Positions 8,163 to 18,354 of a DNA stretch of 64,000 bases are shown piece by piece. The position numbers were made by a program, and so were the translations under genes. Position 1 is the stretch's first letter. Each line of letters opens with the position of its first letter. Below the pieces are notes generated by a model. It did no database searches. It had not been told where the DNA came from and saw only the letters and a list, made by a program, of their open reading frames with translations. This DNA comes from Robiginitomaculum sp. (lineage in GTDB: Bacteria > Pseudomonadota > Alphaproteobacteria > Caulobacterales > Maricaulaceae): positions 133,751 to 197,750 of the forward strand of contig NVXK01000002.1 in NCBI GenBank assembly GCA_002733905.1. The letters are read 5' to 3'.

Positions 8163-10106
8163 TTATCTGTTCATTCTATTTTCTATCAACGCCTCCACCA
8201 CTTCAGGATCTGCAAGAGTTGACGTATCTCCGAGGTTGCTAAATTCGTTTTCGGCAATCTTACGAAGTATCCTACGCATGATTTTCCCTGATCGGGTTTT
8301 GGGAAGACCGGGCGCGAATTGAATAAAATCGGGCGTCGCAATTGGACCAATTTCGCTACGCACATGCTTGACCAAGTCCGATCTAAGCTGATCATCGGCG
8401 TCAACATCGATACGGACAGTTACATAAGCGTATATGCCCTGCCCTTTAATATCGTGGGGACAGCCCACAACGGCTGCTTCGGCGACGGCATCATGAGACA
8501 CGAGCGCACTTTCAATTTCGGCTGTACCTAATCTGTGTCCTGATACATTTATCACATCATCGACACGACCTGTGATCCAGTAAAACCCATCCTCGTCGCG
8601 GCGGCAGCCATCACCCGTAAAGTAATTGCCCGGATAGGCACTAAAATATGCATTTAAAAACCGATCATGGTTTCCGTAAATCGTCCGTATTTGCCCTGGC
8701 CACGAATCTTTAATGATAAGATTGCCGTCATTTGCTCCGTCTAGTTCTTTGCCATTAGAATCAACCAGCGCCAGCTCAATGCCAAAAAACGGGTGAGAAC
8801 CAGCCCCAGGTTTCATATTGGTCGCACCAGGAAGCGGCACGATCATAGTCCCACCAGTTTCCGTTTGCCACCATGTGTCTACGATTGGGCAGCGGCCTTC
8901 ACCAACAACATGAAAATACCATTCCCATGCTTCTGGGTTAATCGGCTCACCAACGGTTCCAAGAAGCCGAAGCGATTTTCTGGATGTCGCACTCACAGGT
9001 TCTGAACCTTCACGCATCAAAGCACGAATGGCCGTTGGCGCGGTGTAGAATATGGTCACTTGATGCTTATCACAAACTTGCCAAAATCGGCTCGCATCTG
9101 GATAGGTCGGAATACCCTCAAACATTAATGTTGTTGCCCCATTCGCAAGCGGGCCATACACAATATAAGTGTGCCCCGTTACCCAGCCAACATCTGCTGT
9201 GCACCAATAGACATCATCTTCTTTCAGGTCAAAAACATATTCATGGGTCATTGACGCCCATACAAGATAGCCACCTGTTGTGTGCAAAACCCCTTTGGGT
9301 GTACCCGTAGAACCAGACGTATAAAGAATAAACAAAGGGTCTTCTGCATTCATAGGTTCTGGCGCGCACGCGTCGCTTACCTCTTGTAACGCATCATGTA
9401 AATACACATCGCGCCCAGACACCATAGCAATATCAGCGCCTGTACGTTTCACAACCAATACGGCTTCAACAATATCGGCAATGTCACAGGCTTTGTCACA
9501 ATTAATTTTTAAGGGAACTTTCTTTGATCCACGCAAGCCTTCATCAGCCGTAATAACGAATTTAGAATCGCAATCTGTAATGCGGCCAGCAAGTGCTTCT
9601 GGAGAAAACCCCCCAAATACCACAGAATGTACTGCGCCAATACGCGCACACGCGAGCATCGCAAAAGAAGCCTCTAAGATCATAGGCATGTAAATGGTGA
9701 CGCGGTCACCTTTTTTAACGCCCATTTTTTTGAGTACATTCGCAAATTTACAGACGGCCTTATAAACGTCGCGGTATGTTAAAGACTGACTTTCGCTCGG
9801 GTCATCACCTTCCCAAATTATTGCGACTTTATCACCACGTGTTTCAAGGTGACGATCCAGACAATTTGCGGACACATTCAATATACCGTCTGCGTACCAT
9901 TCAGTCCTGAAGTCGCCCTCTTCCCATGAGACGTTCTTTGCTTTCGAATATGGTTTTATCCAGTCGAGACGTTTTCCATGCTCTGCCCAAAAAGCTTCTG
10001 GGTCAGCAATCGAATCCGCGTACATTTTGTTATATAATTCTGGTGTCAAATTTGACTGCTCCGCAAATTTTTGCGGAACAGGATAGGATAATTTCCCGTG
10101 TGACAT
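8163..10106 (-). CDS. acs: Acetyl-CoA synthetase
   Basis: 647 aa, standard length. It activates acetate with ATP and CoA through acetyl-AMP. The adenylate-forming core motif [12 protein letters not shown] is present in the middle, with the downstream TGD and the C-terminal [17 protein letters not shown], whose SGK lysine is the usual acetylation-controlled catalytic residue. It lies 27 bp downstream of a DcaP-like porin gene on the same strand, probably co-transcribed, and ends at a clear intrinsic terminator. The flanking CrbS/CrbR-like pair and ActP-like symporter point to a dedicated acetate assimilation block. Confidence 0.95.
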   Translation of the reverse strand: MSHGKLSYPVPQKFAEQSNLTPELYNKMYADSIADPEAFWAEHGKRLDWIKPYSKAKNVSWEEGDFRTEWYADGILNVSANCLDRHLETRGDKVAIIWEGDDPSESQSLTYRDVYKAVCKFANVLKKMGVKKGDRVTIYMPMILEASFAMLACARIGAVHSVVFGGFSPEALAGRITDCDSKFVITADEGLRGSKKVPLKINCDKACDIADIVEAVLVVKRTGADIAMVSGRDVYLHDALQEVSDACAPEPMNAEDPLFILYTSGSTGTPKGVLHTTGGYLVWASMTHEYVFDLKEDDVYWCTADVGWVTGHTYIVYGPLANGATTLMFEGIPTYPDASRFWQVCDKHQVTIFYTAPTAIRALMREGSEPVSATSRKSLRLLGTVGEPINPEAWEWYFHVVGEGRCPIVDTWWQTETGGTMIVPLPGATNMKPGAGSHPFFGIELALVDSNGKELDGANDGNLIIKDSWPGQIRTIYGNHDRFLNAYFSAYPGNYFTGDGCRRDEDGFYWITGRVDDVINVSGHRLGTAEIESALVSHDAVAEAAVVGCPHDIKGQGIYAYVTVRIDVDADDQLRSDLVKHVRSEIGPIATPDFIQFAPGLPKTRSGKIMRRILRKIAENEFSNLGDTSTLADPEVVEALIENRMNR

Positions 10107-10133
10107 GCAGTTTACTCCTGTAAAAATTAAATG

Positions 10134-11432
10134 CTAAAAACCATATTTAGTTGAGAAGGTGAAGCGCGTGAAATCACCGTTTACACCAGATTCGTTCTCG
10201 CGATTCCCGTACATAATTTCACCCCCAAGGGTTACTTTAGGAGCAATGTTAAATAAGTAAGCAGCAAAAGCAGATTTGACCTCTTTGGTGGATGTTAGCG
10301 CCATAAAATCATGATTATCGACAAACAGAGCTGATACACCAAAATTAATACGTGAACCATTTTCAAATGGATGGCGGTACGCGACATAACCTCCATAGGA
10401 TGGAATAGCCTCCAAATCACCTGTAACGGGGTTAATCGCTGCGCCATTCGCTGTGTTTAGGCCAATATAGCGACCTAAACCTTCACCTCCAGCGAGCGTA
10501 AAGCGAATGTCGTCATTATGCCCTACTTTCACACGGCCTGCTATATTACCGCTTATGGCGAATGTACTAATATCACTTCCCCCTCCAGATTCGAGGCGCA
10601 ATTGTCGTCCCATGGCTGAAAGCGATACATTGCCGAAATCACCTTTGAAATTATATCGTCCGATTATATCTGGGATGATATTTCCATCGGCTTCAATCCT
10701 GCCAGAACCACTAGCGGGGGTAATCGTTGCATTTCCGTTTTCAAGTGCAACTTGGAAATTGCCCGACGTGTAACGGATTTGTGGTTGCCGTATAAAAACC
10801 ATACCATCAGAGAGAGCAAGAAAACTCGCGCTTTCTGGAATAGCTGATGTATTTTGAAATGTTGACCATTCTTGTCCTATGCGCCAGCCGTTAAAGTCAA
10901 CATAAGCCCTACGTAAACGCGGAGAATAAGAGTTTGAAACCCTCTGATTGCCTTGCGCTGACCCAAGGAAATCCATTTCAATACGGGCAGAAACAGGCGT
11001 TCCGTTCACGTTTTTCTTAGCATCAATCCATAGTCTGGAAGCTTGGGCCGTAAAATCAGTTGTGTTGGTACCTGCGCCGCCAATTGGCGTTGCACCTGGA
11101 ATATAAAAATCGCGTACAATGGAGTTTGCGCCAAAACCGCCATCGGAAAAATCTGTAACATGAGCATCAAAATCGATAAACCCACCTATTGTTACACTAT
11201 CCTCGGAACGTGATGGAACCGCTTTCATTGGTGCCTGTCGCACAGCCGTTTTTAATTCAATTAATTTGTGATCTGTTTGAGAACGTTCAGCAGCTAATTC
11301 AGCACGTAGCGCCGCAATTTCCGCCTCCATGGCTGAAAGGCGTACTTCAACACTTGAGTTTTGCGCTGTTGCTGTGCCCGCAAAGCACAATGCGGTTCCG
11401 ATCAGTAACGCGGTTTTAATACGATTTTTCAT
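10134..11432 (-). CDS. DcaP-like trimeric porin
   Basis: 432-aa outer-membrane protein. The signal peptide (residues 1-24, ending AGTATAQ) is followed by a short coiled coil (VEVRLSAMEAEIAALRAELA), as in DcaP-type porins, then SVTIGGFIDFDAHV and a barrel that ends in FTFSTKYGF with the terminal phenylalanine used for Bam recognition. The ATG at 11432, with GGGGGA about eight bases upstream, gives a clean signal peptide; a longer in-frame start at 11471 is less likely. Sitting just before acs, it probably supplies small carboxylates such as acetate to the periplasm (inference; DcaP of Acinetobacter takes dicarboxylates). Confidence 0.85.
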   Translation of the reverse strand: MKNRIKTALLIGTALCFAGTATAQNSSVEVRLSAMEAEIAALRAELAAERSQTDHKLIELKTAVRQAPMKAVPSRSEDSVTIGGFIDFDAHVTDFSDGGFGANSIVRDFYIPGATPIGGAGTNTTDFTAQASRLWIDAKKNVNGTPVSARIEMDFLGSAQGNQRVSNSYSPRLRRAYVDFNGWRIGQEWSTFQNTSAIPESASFLALSDGMVFIRQPQIRYTSGNFQVALENGNATITPASGSGRIEADGNIIPDIIGRYNFKGDFGNVSLSAMGRQLRLESGGGSDISTFAISGNIAGRVKVGHNDDIRFTLAGGEGLGRYIGLNTANGAAINPVTGDLEAIPSYGGYVAYRHPFENGSRINFGVSALFVDNHDFMALTSTKEVKSAFAAYLFNIAPKVTLGGEIMYGNRENESGVNGDFTRFTFSTKYGF

Positions 11433-11510
11433 AGAATATTCCCCCTTTTGATGACGAGGAAACACTATCAATCCAATTTTGGCGCATTACCATTAGCCAT
11501 TGGTACATAA

Positions 11511-11523
11511 GACTAAGGTCTAA
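11511..11523. promoter_or_regulatory. Shared motif GACTwwGGTCTAA, copy 1 (porin-acs / response regulator spacer)
   Basis: GACTAAGGTCTAA lies 79-91 bp upstream of the porin ATG and about 82 bp upstream of the divergent response regulator. The same 13-mer, with only the central AA changed to TT, occurs upstream of the symporter unit at 18008. A CrbR binding site is the natural guess. Confidence 0.5.
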
Positions 11524-11604
11524 CCCATATAGACTTTACGGATTTATCGTATATTCAATGATAAAAAACCGATACAAATAGAATGTACGGGCTGTAGGGA
11601 CTAA

Positions 11605-12246
11605 ATGGCAGATTTGCCTAAAATACTCATTATAGAGGATCACCCACTGTTTCAGGATGCCCTTGTGACAGCACTAGAAGAGTGTTGCCCGCTCGGTGTT
11701 CAAACTCAAAAAGCCTCTTCTTTAACAGATGGGCTCGTTTTGATTGATCAGGTTTTGTTTAATTTGATATTGCTTGATTTAAGCTTATCCGATTCTAAAA
11801 ATTTTGAAGGTCTAGGCCGCATCCATCTGGCTAACCCTAATTGTCCAATTGCCATCGTTTCCGCAACGGAGCATACAGCCGCATATCAAATGGCAAAGTC
11901 ACTGGGTGCATCTGGATATCTTCCCAAAAGCATGCCATTTGATCTTATGGTCACAGCACTGGCCAATATCCTTAACGGCGAAACTTCATTTCCGCCAATG
12001 CTTGAAGATGAAAATACAAGCCAGCAAGATGTGAACGCACGCCTTGCAAGCCTAACACCAGCCCAGCGGCGTGTTTTATCCGGTCTTTCAGATGGATTAT
12101 TAAACAAACAAATAGCCTTTGAGATGGGGATTACGATTGCGACGGTTAAAGCCCACATGACGGCCGTTTTTCGCAAGCTGGGGGCAACGAACAGGACACA
12201 GGCTTTACTTATTTACAAAGACTCAACGGATATGAGAAGAAACTAA
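11605..12246 (+). CDS. crbR: LuxR/NarL-family response regulator (CrbR-like)
   Basis: 213 aa. Receiver domain at residues about 5-125, with the acidic pair E11/D12, the phospho-acceptor D58 in LILLDLSL and the conserved lysine in YLPKSMP. The LuxR-type helix-turn-helix follows at about 145-205 (LTPAQRRVLSGLSDGLLNKQIAFEMGI...). The stop codon overlaps the stop of the convergent hybrid kinase by four bases, and the gene is divergent from porin-acs. In Vibrio and Pseudomonas the CrbS/CrbR pair switches on acs; the arrangement here fits the same role, though the symbol rests on context and domain type. Confidence 0.85.
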   Translation: MADLPKILIIEDHPLFQDALVTALEECCPLGVQTQKASSLTDGLVLIDQVLFNLILLDLSLSDSKNFEGLGRIHLANPNCPIAIVSATEHTAAYQMAKSLGASGYLPKSMPFDLMVTALANILNGETSFPPMLEDENTSQQDVNARLASLTPAQRRVLSGLSDGLLNKQIAFEMGITIATVKAHMTAVFRKLGATNRTQALLIYKDSTDMRRN

Positions 12247-15200
12247 TTCTTCACATCCCCATATACACATTGCCCTAAGAATTTATAGAGCTGGCGCGGG
12301 CTCACAGGTTTTTTTAAGAACATGATATTTTGTGCATCAGCCGATATTTCAACCGCCCTGTCGGTATTTGCTGTTAACAAACAAACATTATCATGATGTG
12401 ATAGCCTATGTCTTAGAGACGTTATTATGTCTATGCCATTACACGTATCGCGCAAATGGTAATCGGCAATCACGATGTCTATCTTATTGGATTGGACGAC
12501 CGAAATGGCTTCCGTTTCATTCTTTGTCAGAAACACCAAACAGCCCCAATTTTTTAACAATGCTTGCATGCCTTCTAAAATTTCTGGCTCATCATCAATA
12601 CATAAAACGGCTAACCCCTTTGGCAATACAGTAGAAAAATGTGTATTGTCGTCATGCCGTGAGTTCTCATGTATTGCTTTGTACGAACGCGGTACAGTGA
12701 CGCTAAAAACACTGCCTTTACCGACTTTTGACCGTAGATTAGTAGACGCACCCAACAGTCCAGCCATGCGCCTCACAACAGATAACCCAAGACCAATGCC
12801 TCTATCGCCATCAAAGTGATACGCGTCCAAACGGTGAAATTCATCAAACACGCGTTTATGATCTTCGGTTGGGATACCCCGTCCCGTATCCCAAATCTCA
12901 ATCCTTACATTATTTTTACCGTCCCTTCGCGCTCCGATGAGAATCCCGCCATTTTGGGTATATCTGCGGGCGTTTGAAACATAATTTCGCAATATGCTTG
13001 TTAGTAAATTTGGATCAGAAAACACGCTTAACCGTGTTGGCGCCAAGCGAATATCAAGGCCTGCCTTTTTTACCATAGGAAAGGCTTCGTCGTAAATATC
13101 TTCCAATAAAGGTCCCAAGGGCAGAATTGTTGGTTGTGCATTTATACCGCCGTGATCCAGACGGGAAATATCGAGCAAACCCTTCAATAATTTATCCGCT
13201 GATTGTATGGCATAATCTGCTTTTTCAACCATTTTTTCGACATTTTTATTGCTATTATCATTGGTTTTCACAGCCCCTAAAAACAACCGAGCTGCATTAA
13301 GCGGTTGAAGTAAATCATGGCTAGCGGCCGCTAAAAAACGAGTCTTGGAGGCATTTGCCTCTTCGGCAGTTTTTCTGGCAGCATCAAGATCATTCGTCAT
13401 AGCTTCAAGTGATTTGGTTCTCTGCCGAACCCGCATTTCCAGTGTTTCATTAGCTTCTACTAATGCCTGCTCTCTTTTTTTATCATCAGTAACATCATTA
13501 AACGTCGTTACATATCCGCCGCCAGGCATAGGGCTTCCGACAATTCTTATATACCGTCCGTCCGGGGTTTTTCGTTCATAAACATATGCGCGCCCAGTCT
13601 TCATATGCGATATGCGGCGTTCTAGCTGATCATCAAGGTTTTCAATATGCATCCAACCATTGTTGATATTATATTCAATCAACTGGATAATCGGCACGTG
13701 CACTTTTACCAAATCATCTGGATATTTAAAAAGTTCAACATAGGCACTATTCCAAGCAACAAGGCATTGCTGACTATCGACAACACTAATGCCTTGCGGA
13801 ATATTTTCCAACATTGACTGCAACATATTCCTGTCAAAACGCTCGGCTAACGTTTGTTGATCAAGAACAGTAAGCAAGTCACTAAACTCTACATCCCCAC
13901 CACCTACCGCCGAGAGCATAACAACCCGAGCCGACGATGCGCCTATAGCGCTAGCCAACAGACGCTCAGTTCTTTGTACCAATTGCCATTCGGCTTCAAT
14001 TGCCCCTGAAATTTTTACATCGAACTCTTCCCCAATTTTCTCGAATGCATGGGCAACAGCATCTGGATTAAGAAACCGCGACGCTAAGGTTCTTAGCCCG
14101 TCGGGCGAAATATTACTCTTTTGTGCAGATTGATGAATACTCTTTGGCAAAAATACATCGCCGTCATAGACAAATGCCGCAGATTGTACGCGGTCGCGCA
14201 ATCGCTCTCGCGTGGAAAGAGAAACAATAACAAACAAAAGAAAATTTACCGAAAGGCTCCAAACAACACCGTGCGTCAAACTATCCCCGAAACCAAACCC
14301 AAAAATACGATATGGATCCAACCATGTAGGAAGGTTTTGCGCAAAATTCTCGTAGCCGACAAGTGCTGGAATAAAGAGTGTGAAAGACCACAAAACAAAC
14401 CCAGCAATTAGCCCAGCGAGCACGCCGCTACGTTTGCCTTGCCTCCAATAAATAGCGCCAAGGAGCGCGGGTATGAATTGTGCAGCAGCGGCGAATGACA
14501 ACAAACCAATTTGTGCAAGAGCAGCATTGTTCTGAGCAAAGCGGTAATAACCGTAAGCCAATATTAGAAGTATAACGATTACAGAGCGACGCACGACAAG
14601 CAATTGCGAGCTTGCACCACTTAGCTGTCTCAACCGACCCGTTCGAATTAGAACGGGGACAATAATATCATTGGTTACCATGGTTGACAAAGCGATCGTT
14701 GCAACAATGACCATTCCCGACGCCGCCGAAAACCCTCCCAAAAACACAAAAAGCGCTAATACGCTTTTGCCCTGCGATAAAGGTAATTCCAGCACGTAGA
14801 GGTCTGCGGGTACATTCGTTGGCAAAATTACCAAGCCTGCAATTGTTATCGGTATGACGACAATACTGGTTATGAGTAGATATACTGGGAACAACCACCG
14901 CGCCCGCCGAATTTCAGCTTTGTTATAACGCTCAATAATCGCCACATGAAACTGGCGCGGCAGACAAATTATTGCCGCCATTGACAGCAATAAACTCGTC
15001 ATTGCCCGCCCAGAAATATCCATGTTTGAGAAACCAGATGCCGCTGCCTTAACCGCCGCATAAGGTTGATTTATGAGGACCGTTATCGACAAAATACACA
15101 CAGCGATCAGGGCCGTAATTTTAATTAAGCTTTCAAAAGCGAGAACATGCATCAGACCTGGATTATGTTTTGTCGTATCAGGGTTACGCGCACCAAATAT

Positions 15201-15716
15201 AATGGCGAAAATTGCAAGAGCAATTGCAGTGATTAAAACGGTTTCATTTGCCGTATCCGTTTTAATGACGCCCCCTCTGGAAACTAAAGCTTCAAAGCTC
15301 ATACCTACGGATTTCAACTGCAACGCAATATAGGGCAGACTGCCAGCAACGGCCATAATTGTAGCAAGGACAGCAACACTTCGACTTTTCCCGTACCTAG
15401 CAGACAAAAAATCAGAAATCGAGGCTATACTCTCGCGCTGGGTTATGTCACCGATCCGAATTAATATGCTTGGAAAAAACATAACCACCAAAGCAGGGCC
15501 AACATAAATCCAAACATAATCCCAGCCACTGGTCGCCGCCGAGCCAACGGCGCCAAAATACGTCCAAGACGTACAATATACGGCCAAGGCCAAGGCATAT
15601 ACAAACGGACTCTGTGGTTTCTTTTTCAGGTTTGCGACTTTGTCCCGTTTCCAGGCAATGGCAAACAATCCGAGAATATAAAGAGATGTAATAATGAGGG
15701 TTACCCAGATCGGCAT
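12243..15716 (-). CDS. crbS: Hybrid histidine kinase with N-terminal sodium:solute symporter domain (CrbS-like)
   Basis: 1157 aa. Residues 1 to about 500 form a roughly 13-helix SLC5/PutP-like transporter domain. A linker leads to a PAS domain (QGISVVDSQQCLVAWNSAYVELF...), a coiled coil, a HisKA domain with the phospho-histidine in ASHDLLQPLNAARL, an HATPase with DTGRGIP and GIGLGLSVV, and a C-terminal receiver with D1085 in IDIVIADYHL. It should sense acetate flux or availability at the inner membrane and phosphorylate the adjacent LuxR-type regulator. The start is an ATG behind AAGGAG. The gene is convergent with its presumed partner and downstream of nothing obvious, so it probably has its own promoter. 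Confidence 0.9.
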   Translation of the reverse strand: MPIWVTLIITSLYILGLFAIAWKRDKVANLKKKPQSPFVYALALAVYCTSWTYFGAVGSAATSGWDYVWIYVGPALVVMFFPSILIRIGDITQRESIASISDFLSARYGKSRSVAVLATIMAVAGSLPYIALQLKSVGMSFEALVSRGGVIKTDTANETVLITAIALAIFAIIFGARNPDTTKHNPGLMHVLAFESLIKITALIAVCILSITVLINQPYAAVKAAASGFSNMDISGRAMTSLLLSMAAIICLPRQFHVAIIERYNKAEIRRARWLFPVYLLITSIVVIPITIAGLVILPTNVPADLYVLELPLSQGKSVLALFVFLGGFSAASGMVIVATIALSTMVTNDIIVPVLIRTGRLRQLSGASSQLLVVRRSVIVILLILAYGYYRFAQNNAALAQIGLLSFAAAAQFIPALLGAIYWRQGKRSGVLAGLIAGFVLWSFTLFIPALVGYENFAQNLPTWLDPYRIFGFGFGDSLTHGVVWSLSVNFLLFVIVSLSTRERLRDRVQSAAFVYDGDVFLPKSIHQSAQKSNISPDGLRTLASRFLNPDAVAHAFEKIGEEFDVKISGAIEAEWQLVQRTERLLASAIGASSARVVMLSAVGGGDVEFSDLLTVLDQQTLAERFDRNMLQSMLENIPQGISVVDSQQCLVAWNSAYVELFKYPDDLVKVHVPIIQLIEYNINNGWMHIENLDDQLERRISHMKTGRAYVYERKTPDGRYIRIVGSPMPGGGYVTTFNDVTDDKKREQALVEANETLEMRVRQRTKSLEAMTNDLDAARKTAEEANASKTRFLAAASHDLLQPLNAARLFLGAVKTNDNSNKNVEKMVEKADYAIQSADKLLKGLLDISRLDHGGINAQPTILPLGPLLEDIYDEAFPMVKKAGLDIRLAPTRLSVFSDPNLLTSILRNYVSNARRYTQNGGILIGARRDGKNNVRIEIWDTGRGIPTEDHKRVFDEFHRLDAYHFDGDRGIGLGLSVVRRMAGLLGASTNLRSKVGKGSVFSVTVPRSYKAIHENSRHDDNTHFSTVLPKGLAVLCIDDEPEILEGMQALLKNWGCLVFLTKNETEAISVVQSNKIDIVIADYHLRDTCNGIDIITSLRHRLSHHDNVCLLTANTDRAVEISADAQNIMFLKKPVSPRQLYKFLGQCVYGDVKN

Positions 15717-15783
15717 ATTTTACTCCTTAACCTTTTATACGCCAATTTTCTCGTGCAATGTAGGAATACACTATATTTTGCAA

Positions 15784-15816
15784 CAAAAAAAGGGAGGCCT
15801 TTTCAGACCACCCTTT
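15784..15816 (-). terminator. Intrinsic terminator of the symporter operon
   Basis: On the minus strand AAAGGGTGG and CCTCCCTTT pair with one mismatch around a 10-base loop and run into seven T. It begins about 41 bp after the symporter stop. Confidence 0.75.
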
Positions 15817-15856
15817 CTGTTGAGAAATTACAGAGTTTCATTCTGCAAATACCATT

Positions 15857-17635
15857 TTACTCCGCAGGTGCCATGCCGCCATCTGCAATACCATGCGAGG
15901 TCCGTGTCCCGGGGACGCGTATGTCCTCGACAAGATCTTGGATCTCTTGCGGTGGTGGTGGTGTCATAAGTGCCACGAGTATACCGATGCCGCCTGCTAG
16001 CCACATAAAGACAAAACCGATGCCTTCTGGTGAAATACCGAACCACCAACCGTCAGCCGTACCGCCAGCAAATTTAAAGTAGCTGATATAACTCACAGTC
16101 GTAATCAACCCGACAAGCATTGATGTGATCGCGCCTTCCCTATTCATACGCTTCCAGAAAATACCCAAGAAGATGATAGGGAAGAGTGAGGCCGCCGCAA
16201 TCCCGAAGGCAAAGGCAACCACTTGTGCTACAAAGGGCAATTGTGAAGCAAATGCCCCAATAAGCCCTGCTAACACCACCGCACACCCCGCTGCTATTCG
16301 TGCAACGCGCATTTCCTGTTTCTCGGTCATATCAGGTTTGAAAGTTCGCTTCATCAAATCATGTGAAACCGCCGAACTAATCACCATTAACAAACCGGCA
16401 GCTGTCGAGAGCGCGGCCGCAAGGCCACCTGCAACGACGAGTCCAATGACCCAGCTCGGAAGTTGAGCAATCTGCGGATTAGCCAACACAAAGATATCAC
16501 GGTTTGGTACGACTTCATTCGCAATGCCATCAGGCGTTTTCGGCCCTCTGTACTGCATAATACCATCACCATTTTTATCATCATACTTAAGCAGACCTGT
16601 TTTTTCCCAAGTTTTATACCATTCAGGAACAGGCTTACCGCCTTCTGCTATGATCTGCGCGGCGCGCTCTTCATAGTTTTCAGCGTCAGTGATATATGTT
16701 GCCTCGTTTACAGTATCAATAAAGTTGATCCGCGCAAATGCCCCAACCGCCGGAGCCGTTGTGTATAATAAAGCAATAAACATCAAAGCCCAACCAGCAG
16801 ATTTACGCGCTGCCTGCGCTGAATCCACTGTAAAGAACCGAATGATGACGTGCGGCAAGCCTGCCGTACCAAACATTAAAGCGGCCGTAATACAGAATAT
16901 ATCAATCTTCGATTTTGTAGTTGATGTATATTCAGTAAACCCGAGATTAGTGACCACCGTATTGAGTTTTTCCAACATGCTGATATCTGTTCCGACTACG
17001 TTTCCAATGAAACCAAGCTGCGGAACAGGATTGCCCGTGATCGTAAGCGAGATAAAGATCGCTGGAACCGTATAAGCAAAGATTAACACCACATATTGCG
17101 CAACCTGTGTATAGGTAACGCCCTTCATGCCGCCAAGAACTGCATAAACAAATACGATACAGCTACCGATGAAAATACCCATATTAAAGGAAACGCCAAG
17201 GAAGCCAGAAAAAGCAACGCCCACACCCTTCATTTGTCCCGCAATATAGGTGAACGATACCATCAAAGCACAAACAACGGCTATGATCCGTGCTGTTTTA
17301 GAATAGTATCGATCCCCAACAAAATCGGGAACCGTAAATTTACCAAATTCACGTAGGAACGGCGCCAAGAGCAAGGCAAGCAAAACATAGCCGCCCGTCC
17401 AGCCCATAAGATAAACAGAACCACCATAGCCTAAAAAGGCGATCAAGCCCGCCATTGACAAGAATGAGGCCGCAGACATCCAGTCTGCTGCTGTCGCCAT
17501 ACCATTAATAAGCGGCGGCACATCGTGGCCTGCCACATAAAATTCTTCAGTGGAGCCAGCTCTAGCCCAAATTGCTATGCCAATATAAATTGAAAAGGTT
17601 AAAATAACCCAGAATAATGTCCAAGGATCTAGCAT
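15857..17635 (-). CDS. actP: ActP-like sodium:solute (acetate) symporter, VC_2705 type
   Basis: 592-aa inner-membrane transporter of the SLC5 family. The opening MLDPWTLFWVILTFSIYIGIAIWARAG is followed by STEEFYVAGHDVPPLINGMATAADWMSAASFLSMAG, the usual start of the large-subunit symporters that travel with a DUF4212 partner. An insertion of about 80 mostly polar residues (DTVNEATYITDAENYEERAAQ... to ...IANEVVPNRD) in the middle is characteristic of this subgroup. It begins four bases after the stop of the DUF4212 gene. Between CrbS and acs-linked genes, acetate or a related short-chain acid is the likely substrate; the family also includes other monocarboxylate carriers. Confidence 0.88.
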   Translation of the reverse strand: MLDPWTLFWVILTFSIYIGIAIWARAGSTEEFYVAGHDVPPLINGMATAADWMSAASFLSMAGLIAFLGYGGSVYLMGWTGGYVLLALLLAPFLREFGKFTVPDFVGDRYYSKTARIIAVVCALMVSFTYIAGQMKGVGVAFSGFLGVSFNMGIFIGSCIVFVYAVLGGMKGVTYTQVAQYVVLIFAYTVPAIFISLTITGNPVPQLGFIGNVVGTDISMLEKLNTVVTNLGFTEYTSTTKSKIDIFCITAALMFGTAGLPHVIIRFFTVDSAQAARKSAGWALMFIALLYTTAPAVGAFARINFIDTVNEATYITDAENYEERAAQIIAEGGKPVPEWYKTWEKTGLLKYDDKNGDGIMQYRGPKTPDGIANEVVPNRDIFVLANPQIAQLPSWVIGLVVAGGLAAALSTAAGLLMVISSAVSHDLMKRTFKPDMTEKQEMRVARIAAGCAVVLAGLIGAFASQLPFVAQVVAFAFGIAAASLFPIIFLGIFWKRMNREGAITSMLVGLITTVSYISYFKFAGGTADGWWFGISPEGIGFVFMWLAGGIGILVALMTPPPPQEIQDLVEDIRVPGTRTSHGIADGGMAPAE

Positions 17636-17639
17636 TGAT

Positions 17640-17903
17640 TTACCCCTTTACCCCAAATTTCTTTTCCAGCTTTGTCATCTGAATGCAATAGATGACAATC
17701 AACGCAAGAAAGATGTAAATAGACCCGTTCTGAGCAAACCAAAATCCGAGCGGAGCACCGCCAATATGAAAATTATCGAGCGCTTCACGAAACAGTATCC
17801 CCGCGCCATAGGACGCAAGAAACCAGACGACGAGTAATGAAATGGTGAGCCGTACAGTGGCCTTCCAATACCCTTTCGTATCTATTGTTGTTGGTTTTGG
17901 CAT
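17640..17903 (-). CDS. DUF4212 protein, small subunit of the solute:sodium symporter
   Basis: 87 aa with two transmembrane segments (about residues 18-38 and 55-77), including WFLASYGAGILFREALD and GAPLGFWFAQNGSIYIFLALIVIYC, which mark DUF4212 (VC_2706 type). The family is almost always encoded immediately before the large VC_2705-type symporter, as here with a four-base gap, and is thought to form its small subunit. The start is an ATG behind AGGGGAGA. Confidence 0.92.
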   Translation of the reverse strand: MPKPTTIDTKGYWKATVRLTISLLVVWFLASYGAGILFREALDNFHIGGAPLGFWFAQNGSIYIFLALIVIYCIQMTKLEKKFGVKG

Positions 17904-18007
17904 TATTTTCTCCCCTTATATTACCGTAGACATGATTGCCACAAATATGGCCTTAATTGGGTTTTTCCCAATCTATAAGTCTAACAAAAAGTAAACATTG
18001 GGTAGTG

Positions 18008-18020
18008 GACTTTGGTCTAA
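18008..18020. promoter_or_regulatory. Shared motif GACTwwGGTCTAA, copy 2 (upstream of the symporter operon)
   Basis: GACTTTGGTCTAA lies 105-117 bp before the DUF4212 ATG and matches the 13-mer at 11511 except for the two central bases. Its presence before both acetate-related units suggests one regulator, most simply the CrbR-like protein. Confidence 0.5.
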
Positions 18021-18035
18021 GAGGGAAAACAATGA

Positions 18036-18227
18036 TTATCGTTTTGTATTTTTAGCCTCGCGCCAGTCACGAAAACCTTTCCACAAAAGAATACCGCTAA
18101 ATATAAATCCACCTAATACATATAACTCTCTTATGCCCAATCCAGGTTGCGCGAATGCTTCTGCTCCGCGAATAATAAATATTATGGCCAAGATCAAACC
18201 AAGCGCTATCATTAAATGGTGTTTCAT
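18036..18227 (-). CDS. Small two-helix membrane protein, function unknown
   Basis: 63 aa. Two hydrophobic segments (residues about 5-22 and 32-50) are separated by the polar loop EAFAQPGLGIRELY, with a basic C-terminus FRDWREAKNTKR. The start is an ATG behind an AGGGGA ribosome site, which argues for a real gene. It lies about 130 bp upstream of the DUF4212-symporter operon on the same strand, and the GACTTTGGTCTAA motif falls in the gap. I do not recognise a family. Confidence 0.65.
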   Translation of the reverse strand: MKHHLMIALGLILAIIFIIRGAEAFAQPGLGIRELYVLGGFIFSGILLWKGFRDWREAKNTKR

Positions 18228-18330
18228 AAAGTCCCCTATTTTTCATCCATTTTATACATTTGTAGAGACAAGCATATGAGACTTATGTCTGAACTACAAA
18301 ACATTATTGGATAATACCGAGTTTGCTGCA

Positions 18331-18347
18331 GGCTCCTAAAAGGAGCC
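18331..18347. repeat. Short hairpin GGCTCCT / AGGAGCC
   Basis: Perfect 7-bp arms with a 3-base loop, just before the IS3 orfA remnant and without a T-run on either strand. It may be part of the old element's end. Confidence 0.4.
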
Positions 18348-18354
18348 ATTATAG

